From Zea mays (taxonomy: Eukaryota > Streptophyta > Magnoliopsida > Poales > Poaceae), in assembly GCF_902167145.1 (NCBI RefSeq), contig NC_050104.1:372001-436000 (forward strand): a DNA stretch of 64,000 bases. Reading direction: 5' to 3'. The position numbers and the translations under genes were made by a program. The notes below the pieces were generated by a model. The model ran no database searches and was not told where the DNA came from. It saw only the letters and a list, made by a program, of their open reading frames with translations. Shown here piece by piece: positions 26,201 to 38,640 of this stretch (positions within the stretch are counted from its first letter, which is position 1; each line of letters opens with the position of its first letter).

Positions 26201-27660
26201 TTGAAAATAGTCGTTCATGGCAATTTTCGACAAAAATGGGGGTTGTGTGGCCATTGATCATCGACCAGGGGCTCGTACACCTCACCCCACATATGTTTCC
26301 TTGCCATAGATCACATTCTTGGATTTCTGGTGGAGACCATTTCTTGGTCAAAAATCCGTTGGTGTTAGCCTTCGGTATTATTGTAAATGGTCGTTCATGG
26401 CTATTTTCGACAAAAATGGGGGTTGTGTGGCCATTGATCATCGACCAGAGGCTCATACACCTCACCCCACATATGTTTCCTTGCCATAGATCACATTCAT
26501 GGATTTCCGGTGGAGACCATTTCTTGGTCAAAAATCCGTATGTGTTAGCCTTCGGTATTATTGAAATGGTCATTCATGGCTATTTTCGACACAAATGGGG
26601 GTTGTGTGGCCATTGATCTTCGACCAGAGGCTCATACACCTCACTACACATATGTTTCCTTGCCATAGATCACATTCTTGGATTTATGGTGGAGACCATT
26701 TCTTGGTAAAAAATCCATAGGTGTTAGCCTTCTGTGTCATTTAAAATGGTCGTTCATGGCTATTTTCGACAAAAATGGGGGTTGTGTCGCCATTGATCAT
26801 CGACCAGAGGCTCGTACACTTCACCCCACATTTGTTTTCTTGCCATAGATCACAATCTTGGATTTCTCGTGGAGACCATTTGTTGGTCAAAAAATCGTAG
26901 GTGTTAGCCTTCAGTGTCATTGAAAATGGCAATTCAATGCTATTTTTGACAAAAATGGGGGTTGTGTCGCCATTGATCATCGACCAGAGGCTCGTACACC
27001 TCACCCCACATAAGTTTTCTTGCCATAGATCACATTCTTGGATTTTTGGTGGAGACCATTTCTTGGTCAAAAATCCGTAGGTGTTAGCCTTCGGTATTAT
27101 TGAAAATGGTCATTCATGGCTATTTTCGACAAAAATGGGGGTTGTGTGGCAATTGATCATCGACCAAAGGCTCATACACCTCACCCCACATATGTTTCCT
27201 TGCCATAGACCATTTCTTGGATTTCTGGTGGAGACCATTTCTTGGTCAAAAATCCATAGGTGTTAGCCTTCAGTGTCATTGAAAATGGTCGTTCATGGCT
27301 ATTTTCGACAAAAATGGGGGTTGTGTGGCCATTGATCATCGACCAGAGGGTCGTACACTTCACCCCACATACGTTTTCTTGCTATAGATCACATTCTTGG
27401 ATTTCTGGTGGAGACCATTTCTTGGTTAAAAATACGTACGTGTTAGCCTTCGGTATTATTGAAAATGGTCATTTATGGCTATTTTCGACAAAAATGGGGG
27501 TTGTGTGGCCATTGATTATCGACCAGAGGCTCGTACACCTAACCCCACATATGTTTCCTTGCCATAGATCAAATTCTTGGATTTCTGGTGGTGACCATTT
27601 CTTGGTCAAAAATCCGTACGTGTTAGCCTTCGGTATTATTGAAAATGGTCGTTCATAGCT
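23090..27660 (-). repeat. overlapping segmental duplications with ~1.8-kb and ~3.06-kb offsets
   Basis: Several variant strings repeat with offsets close to whole numbers of monomers. The GAAAATAGTCGTTCATGGCAA segment recurs at ~23.15, ~24.95 and ~26.21 kb (offsets ~1799 and ~1258 bp). The CATAGACCATTTCTTGG and GTTAAAAATACGTACG monomers near 25.4-25.65 kb recur at 27.2-27.45 kb (offset ~1797 bp). The TTATCTTCAACC to TCTTGGATC stretch at ~22.93 kb recurs at ~25.98 kb (offset 3057 bp). The differing offsets show successive exchanges in different registers rather than one clean tandem repeat. Confidence 0.75.
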
Positions 27661-30600
27661 ATTTTCGACAAAAATGGGGGTTGTGTGGCCATTGATCATC
27701 AACCAAAGGCTCATACACCTCACCCCACATATGTTTCCTTGCCATAGACCACATTCTTGGATTTCTAGTGGAGACCATTTGTTGGTCAAAAATCCGTAGG
27801 TGTTAGCCTTCGGTATTATTGGAAATGGTCGTTCATGGCTATTTTCATCAAAAATGGGGGTTGTGTGGCCATTTATCATCAACCAGAGGCTCGTACACCT
27901 CACCCCACATATGTTTCCTTGCCATAGATCACATTCTTGGATTTCTAGTGGAGACCATTTCTTGGTCAAAAATTCGTACGTGTTAGCCTTCGGTATTATT
28001 GAAAATGGTCGTGGTCGTTCATGGCTATTTTCGACAAAATGGGGGTTGTGTGGCCATTGATCATCGACCAGAGGCTCGTACGCCTCACCCACATATGTTT
28101 CCTTGCCGTAGATCACATTCTTGGATTTCTGGTGGAGACCATTTCTTGGTCAAAAATCCGTACGTGTTTGCCTTCAGTATTATTGAAAATGGTCGTTCAT
28201 GGCTATTTTCGACAAAATAGAGGTATTGTGGCCATTGATCATCGACCAGGGGCTCATACACCTCTCCCACATATGTTTCCTTGCTGTAGATCACATTCTT
28301 GGATTTCTTGTGGAGACCATTTCTTGGGAAAAATCCGAATGTGTTATTCATGGCTATTTTCGACAAAAATGGGGGTTGTGTGGCCATTTATCTTCAACCA
28401 GAGGCTCATACACCTCACTACACATATGTTTTCTTGCCATAGATCACATTCTTGGATCTATGGTGGAGGCCAGTTCTTGGTCAAAAATCCATAGGTGTTA
28501 GCCTTCAGTGTCATTGAAAATAGTCGTTCATGGCTATTTTCGACAATAATGGGGGTTGTGTGGCCATTGATAATCGACCAGAGGCTCGTACACCTCACCC
28601 CACATATGTTTCCTTGCCATAGATCACATTCTTGGATTTCTGGTGGAGACCATTTTTGGTCAAAAATCCGTAGGTGTTAGCCTTCGGTATTATTGAAAAT
28701 GGTCGTTCATGGCTATTTTCGACAAAAATGGGGGTTGTGTGGCCATTGATCATCGACCAGAGGCTCGTACACCTCACCCCACATATGTTTTATTGCCATA
28801 GATCAAAATCTAGGATTTCTCGTGGAGACCATTTCTTAGTCAAAAATCCGTACGTGTTAGCCTTCGGTATTGTTGAAAATGGTCGTTCATGGCTATTTTC
28901 GACAAAAATGGGGGTTGTGTGGCCATTGATCATCGACCAGAGGCTCATACACCTCACCCGACATATAATTCCTTGCCATAGATCATATTCTTGGATTTCT
29001 GGTGGAGATGATTTCTTGGTCAAAAATCCGTAGGTGTTAGCCTTCGGTATTATTGAAAATGGTCGTTCATGGCTATTTTCGACAAAAATGGGGGTTGTGT
29101 GGCCATTGATCATCGACCAGAGGCTCGTACACCTCACCCCACATATGTTTTCTTGCCATAGATCAAATTCATGGATTTCTGGTGGAGACCATTTCTTGGT
29201 CAAAAATCCGTAGGTGTTAGCCTTCGATATTATTGTAAATGGTCGTTCATGGCTATTTTCGACAAAAATGGGGGTTGTGTGGCCATTGATCATCGACCAG
29301 AGGATCATACACCTCACCCCACATATGTTTCCTTGCCATAGATCACATTCTTGGATTTCTGGTGGAGACCATTTCTTGGTCAAAAATTTGTAGGTGTTAG
29401 CCTCTAGTATTATTGAAAATGGTCGTTCATGGCTATTTTGATAAAAAATGGGGGTTGTATGGCCATTTATCATCGACCAGAGGCTCGTACACCTCACCCC
29501 ACATATGTTTCTTGCCATAGATCACATTCTTGGATTTCTGGTGGAGACCATTTCTTGGTCAAAAATTCGTATGTGTTAGCCTTCGGTATTATTGAAAATG
29601 GTCGTTCATGGCTATTTTCGACAAAATGGGGGTTGTGTGGCCATTGATCGTCGACCAGAGGCTCATACACACCTCACCCCACATATGTTTCCTTGCCATA
29701 GATCACATTCTTGAATTTCTGGTGGAGACCATTTCTTGGGCAAAAATCCGAATGTGTTAGCCTTCGGTATTTTTGAAAATGGTCATTCATGGCTATTTTC
29801 GATAAAAATGGGGGTTGTTTCGCCATTGATCTTCGACCAGAGGCTCATACACCTCACTACACATATGTTTCCTTGCCATATATCACATTCTTGGATTTAT
29901 GGTGGAGACCATTTCTTGGTCAAAAATCTATAGGTGTTAGCCTTAAGTGTCATTGAAAATGGTCGTTCATGGCTATTTTCGACAAAATAGAGGTTCTGTG
30001 GCCATTGATCATCGACCAGAGGCTCATACACCTCACCCCACATATGTTTCCTTGCCATAGATCACATTCTTGGATTTCTGGTGGAGACCATTTCATGGTC
30101 AAAAATCTGTAGGTGTTAGCCTTCGGTATTATTGAAAATGGTCATTCATGGCTATTTTCAACAAAAATGGGGGTTGTGTGGCCATTTATCTTCAACCAGA
30201 GGCTCATACACCTCACTACACATATGTTTTCTTGCCATATATCACATTCTTGGATCTATTGTGGAGACCAGTTCTTGGTCAAAAATCCGTAGGTGTTAGC
30301 CTTCAGTGTCATTGAAAATAGTCGTTCATGGCTATTTTCGACAAAAATGGGGGTTGTGTGGCCATTGATAATCGACCAGAGGCTCGTACACCCCACCCCA
30401 CAAATGTTTCCTTGCCATAGATCACATTCTTGGATTTCTGGTGGAGACCATTTCTTGGTCAAAAATTCGTATGTGTTAGCCTTCGGTATTATTGAAAATG
30501 GTCATTCATGGCTATTTTCGACAAAAATGGGGGTTGTGTGGCCATTTATCTTCGACCAGAGGCTCGTACACCTCACCCCACATATGTTTCATTACCATAG

Positions 30601-33600
30601 ATCACAATCTTGGATTTCTCGTGGAGACCATTTCTTAGTCAAAAATCCGTACATGTTAGCCTTCTGTATTATTGAAAATGGTCGTTCATGGCTAGTTTCG
30701 ACAAAAATGGGGGTTGTGTGGCCATTGATCATCGACCAGAGGCTCATACAGCTCACCCCACATATGTTTCCTTGCCATAGATAATATTCTTGGATTTCTG
30801 GTGGAGACAATTTCTTGGTCAAAAATCCGTAGGTGTTAGCCTTCTATATTATTGAAAATGGTCGTTCATGGCTATATTCGACAAAAATGGGGGTTGTGTG
30901 GCCATTGATCATCGACCAGAGGCTCGTAAACCTCGCCCCACATATGTTTCCTTGCCATAGATCACATTCTTGGATTTCTGGTGGAGACCATTTCTTGGTC
31001 AAAAATCCGTAGGTGTTAGCCTTCGGTAATATTGAAAATGGTCGTTCATGTCTATTTTCGACAAAAATGGGGGTTGTGTGGCCATTGATCATCGACCAGA
31101 GGCTCACACACCTCACCCCACATATGTTTCCTTGCCATAGATCACATTCTTGGATTTCTGGTGGAGACCATTTCTTTGTCAAAAATCCGTAGGTGTTAGC
31201 CTATGGTATTATTGAAAATGGTCGTTCATTTTTGACCAAGAAATGGTCTCCACCAGAAATCCAAGAATGTGATCTATGGCAAGGAAACATTTGTAGGGTG
31301 AGGTGTATGAGCCTCTGGTGGATTATCAATGGCCACACAACCCCATTTTTGTCGAAAATAGCCATGAACGACTATTTTCAATGACACTGAAGGCTAACAC
31401 CTACAGATTTTTGACCAAGAACTGGTCTCCACCATAGATCCAAGAATGTGATATATGGCAAGAAAACATATGTGTAGTGAGGTGTATGAGCCTCTGGTTG
31501 AAGATAAATGGCCACACAACCCCCATTTTTGTCGAAAATAGCCATGAATGACCATTTTCAATAATACCGAAGGCTAACACCTACGGATTTTTGACCAAGA
31601 AATGGTCTACACCAGAAATCCAAGAATGTGATCTATGGCAAGGAAACATATGTGGGGTGAGGTGTATGAGCCTTTGGTCGATGATCAATGGCCACAGAAC
31701 CTCTATTTTGTCGAAAATAGCCATGAACGACCATTTTCAATGACACTAAAGGCTAACACCTATGGATTTTTGACCAAGAAATGGTCTCCACCATAAATCC
31801 AAGAATGTGATATATGGCAAGGAAACATATGTGTAGTGAGGTGTATGAGCCTCTGGTCGATGATTAATGGCCACAGAATCTCTATTTTGTCGAAAATAGC
31901 CATGAACGACCATTTTCAATGACACTGAGGACTAACACCTATGGATTTTTGACCAAGAAATGGTCTCCACCAGAAATCCAAGAATGTGATCTATGGCAAG
32001 GAAACATATGTGGGGTGAGGTGTACGAGCCTCTGGTCGATGATTAATGGCCACACAACCCCCATTTTGTCGAAAATAGCCATGAACGACCATTTTCAATA
32101 ATACCGAAGGCTAACACGTACGAATTTTTGACTAATAAATGGTCTCCACCAGAAATCCAAGAATGTGATCTATGGCAAGAAACATATGTGGGGTGAGGTG
32201 TATGAGCCTCTGGTCGATGATAAATAGCCATACAACCCCCATTTTTTATCAAAATAACCATGAACGACCATTTTGAATAATACCAGAGGCTAACACCTAC
32301 AGATTTTTGACCAAGAAATGGTCTCCACCAGAAATCCAAGAATGTGATCTATGGCAAGGAAACATATGTGGGCTGAGGTGTATGAGCCTCTGGTCGATGA
32401 TCAATGGCCACACAACCCCCATTTTTGTCGAAAATAGCCATGAACGACCATTTACAATAATATCGAAGGCTAACACCTACGGATTTTTGACCAAGAAATG
32501 GTCTCCACCAGAAATTCAAGAATTTGATCTATGGCAAGGAAACATATGTGGGGTGAGGTGTACGAACCTCTGGTCGATGATCAATGGCCACACAACCCCC
32601 ATTTTTGTCGAAAATAGCCATGAACGACCATTTTCAATAATACCGAAGGCTAACACATACAGATTTTTAACCAAGAAATCGTCTCCACCAGTAATCCAAG
32701 AATATGATCTATGGCAAAGAATTATATGTCGGGTGAGGTGTACGAGCCTCTGGTCGATGATCAATGGCCACACAACCCCCATTTTTGTCGAAAATAGCCA
32801 TGAACGACCATTTTCAATAATACCGAAGGCTAACACGTACGGATTTTTGACCAAGAAATGGTCTCCACGAGAAATCCAAGATTTTGATCTATGGCAATAA
32901 AACATATGTGGGGTGAGGTGTACGAGCCTCTGGTCGATGATCAATGGCCACACAACCCCCATTTTTGTCGAAAATAGCCATGACGACCATTTTCAATAAT
33001 ACCGAAGGCTAACACCTACGGATTTTTGACCAAGAAATGGTCTCCACCAGAAATCCAAGAATGTGATCTATGGCAAGTAAACATATGTGGGGTGAGGTGT
33101 ATGAGCCTCTGGTCGATTATCAATGGCCACACAACCCCCATTATTGTCGAAAATAGCCATGAACGACTATTTTCAATGACACTGAAGGCTAACACCTATG
33201 GATTTTTGACCAAGAACTGGTCTCCACCATAGATCCAAGAATGTGATCTATGGCAAGAAAACATATGTGTAGTGAGGTGTATGAGCCTCTGGGTGAAGAT
33301 AAATGGCCACACAACCCCCATTTTTGTCAAAAATAGCCATGAATAACCATTTTCAATAATACCGAAGGCTAACACATTCGGATTTTTGCCCAAGAAATGG
33401 TCTCCACCAGAAGTCCAAGAATGTGATCTACGGCAAGGAAACATATGTGGGTGAGGTGTATGAGCCTCTGGTCGATGATCAATGGCCACAGAACCTCTAT
33501 TTTGTTGAAAATAGCCATGAACGACCATTTTCAATAATACCGAAGGCTAACACGTACGAATTTTTGACCAAGAAATGGTCTCCACCAGAAATCCAAGAAT

Positions 33601-34300
33601 GTGATCTACGGCAAGGAAACATATGTGGGTGAGGTGTATGAGCCTCTGGTCGATGATCAATGACCACACAACCCCCATTTTTTCGAAAATAGCCATGAAC
33701 GACCACGACCATTTTCAATAATACCGAAGGCTAACACGTACGAATTTTTGACCAAGAAATGCTCTCCACTAGAAATCCAAGAATGTGATCTATGGCAAGG
33801 AAACATATGTGGGGTGAGGAGTACGAGCCTCTGGTTGATGATAAATGGCCACACAACCCCCATTTTTGATGAAAATAGCCATGAACGACCATTTTCAATA
33901 ATACCGAAGGCTAACACCTACGGATTTTTGACCAACAAATGGTCTCCACCAGAAATCCAAGAATGTGTTCTATGGCAAGGAAACATATGTGGGGTGAGGT
34001 GTATGAGCCTTTGGTCGATGATCAATGGCCACACAACCCCCATTTTTGTCGAAAATAGCTATGAACGACCATTTTCAATAATACCGAAGGCTAACACCTG
34101 CAGATTTTTGACCAAGAAATGGTCACCACCAGAAATCCAAGAATGTGATCTATGGCAAGGAAACATATGTGGAGTGAGGTGTACGAGCCTCTGGTCGATA
34201 ATCAATGGCCACACAACCCCCATTTTTGTCAAAAATAGCCATAAATGACCATTTTCAATAATACCGAAGGCTAACACGTACGAATTTTTAACCAAAAAAT
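27417..34300. repeat. large palindrome 2: ~3-kb inverted arms around a 767-bp spacer
   Basis: The left arm (~27.4-30.46 kb, reverse) and right arm (31.23-~34.3 kb, forward) match monomer by monomer in mirror order. Paired private markers are a 6-bp duplication (GTGGTC at 28011 and GACCAC at 33701), a 1-bp loss (TTTCTTGCC at ~29509 and GGCAAGAAACATATG at ~32174), GTTAAAAATACG at ~27427 versus TTTTTAACC at ~34286, and CACAAATGTTTCC versus GGAAACATTTGTAGG at the inner ends. Paired coordinates sum to ~61,717 in the outer part and ~61,690 in the inner part. The 27-bp shift equals a 26-bp plus a 1-bp deletion near 28330-28346, present only in the left arm. Confidence 0.87.
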
Positions 34301-35519
34301 GGTCTCCACCAGAAATCCAAGAATGTGATCTATGGCAAGTAAACATATGTGGGGTGAGGTGTACGAGCCTCTGGTCGATGATAAATGGCCACACAACCCC
34401 CATTTTAGTCGAAAATAGCCATGAACGACCATTTTCAATAATATCGAAGGCTAACACCTACGGATTTTTGACCAAGAAATGGTCTCCACCAGAAATACAG
34501 AATGTGATCTATGGCAAGGAAACTTATGTGGGGTGAGGTGTACGAGCCTCTGGTTGATGATCAATGACGACACAACCCCCATTTTTGTCGAAAATAGCCA
34601 TGAATGACCATTTTCAATGATAGTGAAGGCTAACACCTACGAATTTTGGACCAACAAATGGTCTCCACGAGAAATCCAAGATTGTGATCTATGGCAAGAA
34701 AACATATGTGGGGTGAAGTGTACGAGCCTCTGGTCGATGATCAATGGCCACAAAACCCCCATTTTTGTCGAAAATAGCCATGAACGACCATTTTCAATGA
34801 CACTGAAGGCTAACACCTATGGATTTTTGACCAAGAAATGGTCTCCACCATAAATCCAAGAATGTGATCTATGGCAAGGAAACATATGTGTAGTGAGGTG
34901 TATGAGCCTCTGGTCGAAGATCAATGGCCACACAACCCCCATTTGTGTCGAAAATAGCCATGAATGACCATTTTCAATAATACCGAAGGCTAACACGTAC
35001 GGATTTTTTACCAAGAAATGGTCTCCACCAGAAATCCAAGAATGTGATCTATGGCAAGGAAACATATATGGGGTGAGGTGTATGAGCCTCTGGTCGATGA
35101 TCAATGGCCACACAACCCCCATTTTTGTCGAAAATAGCCATGAACGACCATTTACAATAATACCGAAGGCTAACACCTACGGATTTTTGACCAAGAGAAG
35201 ATCTCCACCAGAAATCCAAGAATGTGATCTATGGCAAGGAAACATATGTGGGGTGAGGTGTACGAGCCTCTGATCGATAATCAATGGCCACACAACCCCC
35301 ATTTTTGTCGAAAATAGCCATGAACGACCATTTTCAATAATTCCGAAGGCTAACACCTACGGATTTGTGACCAAGAAATCGTCTCCACCAGAAATTCAAG
35401 AATATGATCTATGGCAAGGAAACATATTGGGGTGAGGTGTACGAGCCTCTGGTCGATGATCAATGGCCACACAACCCCCATTTTTGTCGAAAACAGCCAT
35501 GAACGACCATTTTCAATAA

Positions 35520-38500
35520 TACCAAAGGCTAACACATACGGATTTTTGACCAAGAAATGGCCTCCACGAGAAATCCAAGATTGTGATCTATGGCAATTAA
35601 ACATATGTGGTGTGAGGTGTATGAGCCTCTGGTCGATGATAAATGGCCACACAACCCCCATTTTTGTCGAAAATAGCCATCAACGACCATTTTCAATAAT
35701 ACCGAAGGCTAACACCTATGGATTTTTGACCAAGAAATGGTCTCCACCAGAAATCCAAGAATGTGACCTATGGCAAGGAAACATATGTGGGGTGAGGTGT
35801 ATGAGCCCCTGGTCGATTATCAATGGCCACACAACCCCCATTTTTGTCGAAAATTGCCATGAACGACTATTTTCAATGACACTGAAGGCTAACACTTATG
35901 GATTTTTTTACCAAGAACTGGTCTCCACCATAGATCCAAGAATGTGACCTGTGGCAAGAAAACATATGTGTAGTGAGGTGTATGAGCCTCTGGTTGAAGA
36001 TAAATGGCCACACAACCCCCATTTTTTCGAAAATAGCCACGAATGACCATTTTCAATAATACCGAAGGCTAACACATTCAGATTTTTGCCCAAGAAATGG
36101 TCTCCACCTGAAATCCAAAAATGTGATCTACGGCAAGGAAACATATGTGGGTGAGGTGTACGAGCCTCTGGTCGATGATCAATGGCCACACAACACCCAT
36201 TTTGTCGAAAATAGCCATGAACGACCATTTTCAATAATACCGAAGGCAAACACTTACGAATTTTTGACCAAGAAATGGTCTCCACCAGAAATCCAAGAGT
36301 GTGCTCTATGGCAAGGAAACATATGTGGGGTGAGGTGTACGAGCCTCTGGTCGATGATAAATGGCCACACAACCCCCATTTTTGATGAAAATAGCCATGA
36401 ACGACCATTTTCAATAATACCGAAAGCTAACACCTACGGATTTTTGACCAAGAAATGGTCTCCACCAGAAATCCAAGAATGTGGTCTATGGCAAGGAAAC
36501 ATATGTGGGGTGAGGTGTATGAGCCTTTGGTCGATGATCAATGGCCACACAACCCCCATTTTTGTCGAAAATAGCCATGAACGACCATTTTCAATAATAC
36601 CGAAGGCTAACACGTACGGATTTTTGACCAAGAAATGGTCACCACCAGAAATCCAATAATGTGGTCTATGGCAAGGAAACACATGTGGGTGAGGTGTATG
36701 AGCCTTTGGTCGATGATCAATTGCCACACAACCCCCATTTTTGTCGAAAGTAGCCATGAACGACCATTTTCAATAATACCGAAGGCTAACACCTACGGAT
36801 TTTTGACCAAGAAATGGTCTCCACCAGAAATCCTAGAATGTGATATATGGCAAGGAAACTTATGTGGGGTGAGGTGTACGATCCTCTGGTCGATGATCAA
36901 TGGCGACACAACCCCCATTTTTGTCGAAAATAGCCATGAATGACCATTTTCAATGACACTGAAGGCTAACACCTACGAATTTTTTACCAACAAATGGTCT
37001 CCACGAGAAATCCAAGATTCTGATCTATGGCCAGAAAACATATGTGGGGTGAAGTGTACGAGCCTCTGGTCGATGATCAATGGCCACACAACCCCCATTT
37101 TTGTCGAAAATAGCCATGAACGACCATTTTCAATGACACTGAAGGCTAACACCTATGGATTTTTGACCAAGAAATGGACTCCACCATAAATCCAAGAATG
37201 TGATCTATGGCAAGGAAACATATGTGTAGTGAGGTGTATGAGCCTCTGGTCGAAGATCAATGGCCACACAACCCCCATTTGTGTCGAAAATAGCCATGAA
37301 TGACCATTTTCAATAATACCGAAGGCTAACACGTACGGATTTTTGACCAAGAAATGGTCTCCACCAGAAATCCAAGAATGTGATCTATGGCAAGGAAACA
37401 TATGTGGGGTGAATTGTATGAGCCTCTGATCGATGATAAATGGCCACACAACCCCCATTTTAGTCGAAAATAGCCATGAACGACCATTTTCAACAATACC
37501 GAAGGCTAACACCTACAGATTTGTGACCAAGAAATGGTCTCCTCTAGAAATCCAAGAATGTGATATATGGCAAGAAAACATATGTGGGGTGAAGTGTACG
37601 AGCCTCTGGTCGATGATCAATGGCCACACAACCCCCATTTTTGTCGAAAATAACCATGAACGACCATTTTCAATGACACTAAAGGCTAACACGTACGGAT
37701 TTTTGACCAAGAAATGGCCTCCACGAGAAATCCAAGATTGTGATCTATGGCAATTAAACATATGTGGGGTGAGGTGTATGAGCCTCTGGTCGATGATAAA
37801 TGGCCACACAACCCCCATTTTTGTCGAAAATAGTCATCAACGACCATTTTCAATAATACCGAAGGCTAACACCTACGGATTTTTGACCAAGAAATGGTCT
37901 CCACCAGAAATCCAAGAATGTGACCTATGGCAAGGAAACATATGTGGGGTGAGGTGTATGAGCCCCTGGTCGATTATCAATGGCCACACAACCCCCATTT
38001 TTGTCGAAAATTGCCATGAACGTCTATTTTCAATGACACTGAAGGCTAACACCTATGGATTTTTTTACCAAGAACTGGTCTCCACCATAGATCGAAGAAT
38101 GTGACCTATGGCAAGAAAACATATGTGTAGTGAGGTGTATGAGCCTCTGGTCGAAGATAAATGGCCACACAACCCCCATTTTTTTCGAAAATAGCCATGA
38201 ATGACCATTTTCAATAATATCGAAGGCTAACACATTCAGATTTTTTGCCCAAGAAATGGTCTCCACCAGAAATCCAAAAATGTGATCTACGGCAAGGAAA
38301 CATATGTGGGTGAGGTGTACGAGCCTCTGGTCGACACAACCACCATTTTGTCGAAAATAGCCATGAACGACCATTTTCAATAATACCGAAGGCTGACACG
38401 TACGAATTTTTGACCAAGAAATGGTCTCCACCAGAAATCCAAGAGTGTGCTCTATGGCAAGGAAACATATGTGGGGTGAGGTGTACGAGCCTCTGGTCGA

Positions 38501-38640
38501 TGATAAATGGCCACACAACCCCCATTTTTGATGAAAATAGCCGTGAACGACCATTTTCAATAATACCGAAAGCTAACACCTACGGATTTTTGACCAAGAA
38601 ATGGTCTCCACCAGAAATCCAAGAATGTGATCTATGGCAA
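35520..38640 (+). repeat. 2157-bp direct duplication (12 monomers)
   Basis: The unusual GGATTTTTTTACCAAGAACTG occurs with its GAT at 35901 and at 38058, 2157 bp apart. The flanking rare variants also repeat: GGCCTCCACGAG, GGCAATTAAACATATG, ATCAACGACC, GAGCCCCTGGTCGATTATC, TGACCTATGGCAAG, GAGTGTGCTCTATGG and CCGAAAGCTAAC. A private 13-bp deletion (near 38334) and single-base changes such as GATCCAAG versus GATCGAAG distinguish the copies. Confidence 0.85.

Larger units (their letters stand above)
16881..31228 (-). repeat. knob180 satellite array, reverse block D
   Basis: About 80 reverse-oriented monomers. Variation is greater than in 40-60 kb. There are several local partial duplications (see 22.2-23.3 kb and 23.1-27.7 kb), a 24-bp deletion near 19485, a 26-bp deletion near 28346 and a 6-bp duplication at 28011-28016. 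The block ends at GTTCAT (31224-31229), where it joins forward TTTTTGACCAAG. Its last 767 bp (30462-31228) form the unpaired spacer of palindrome 2. Confidence 0.92.
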
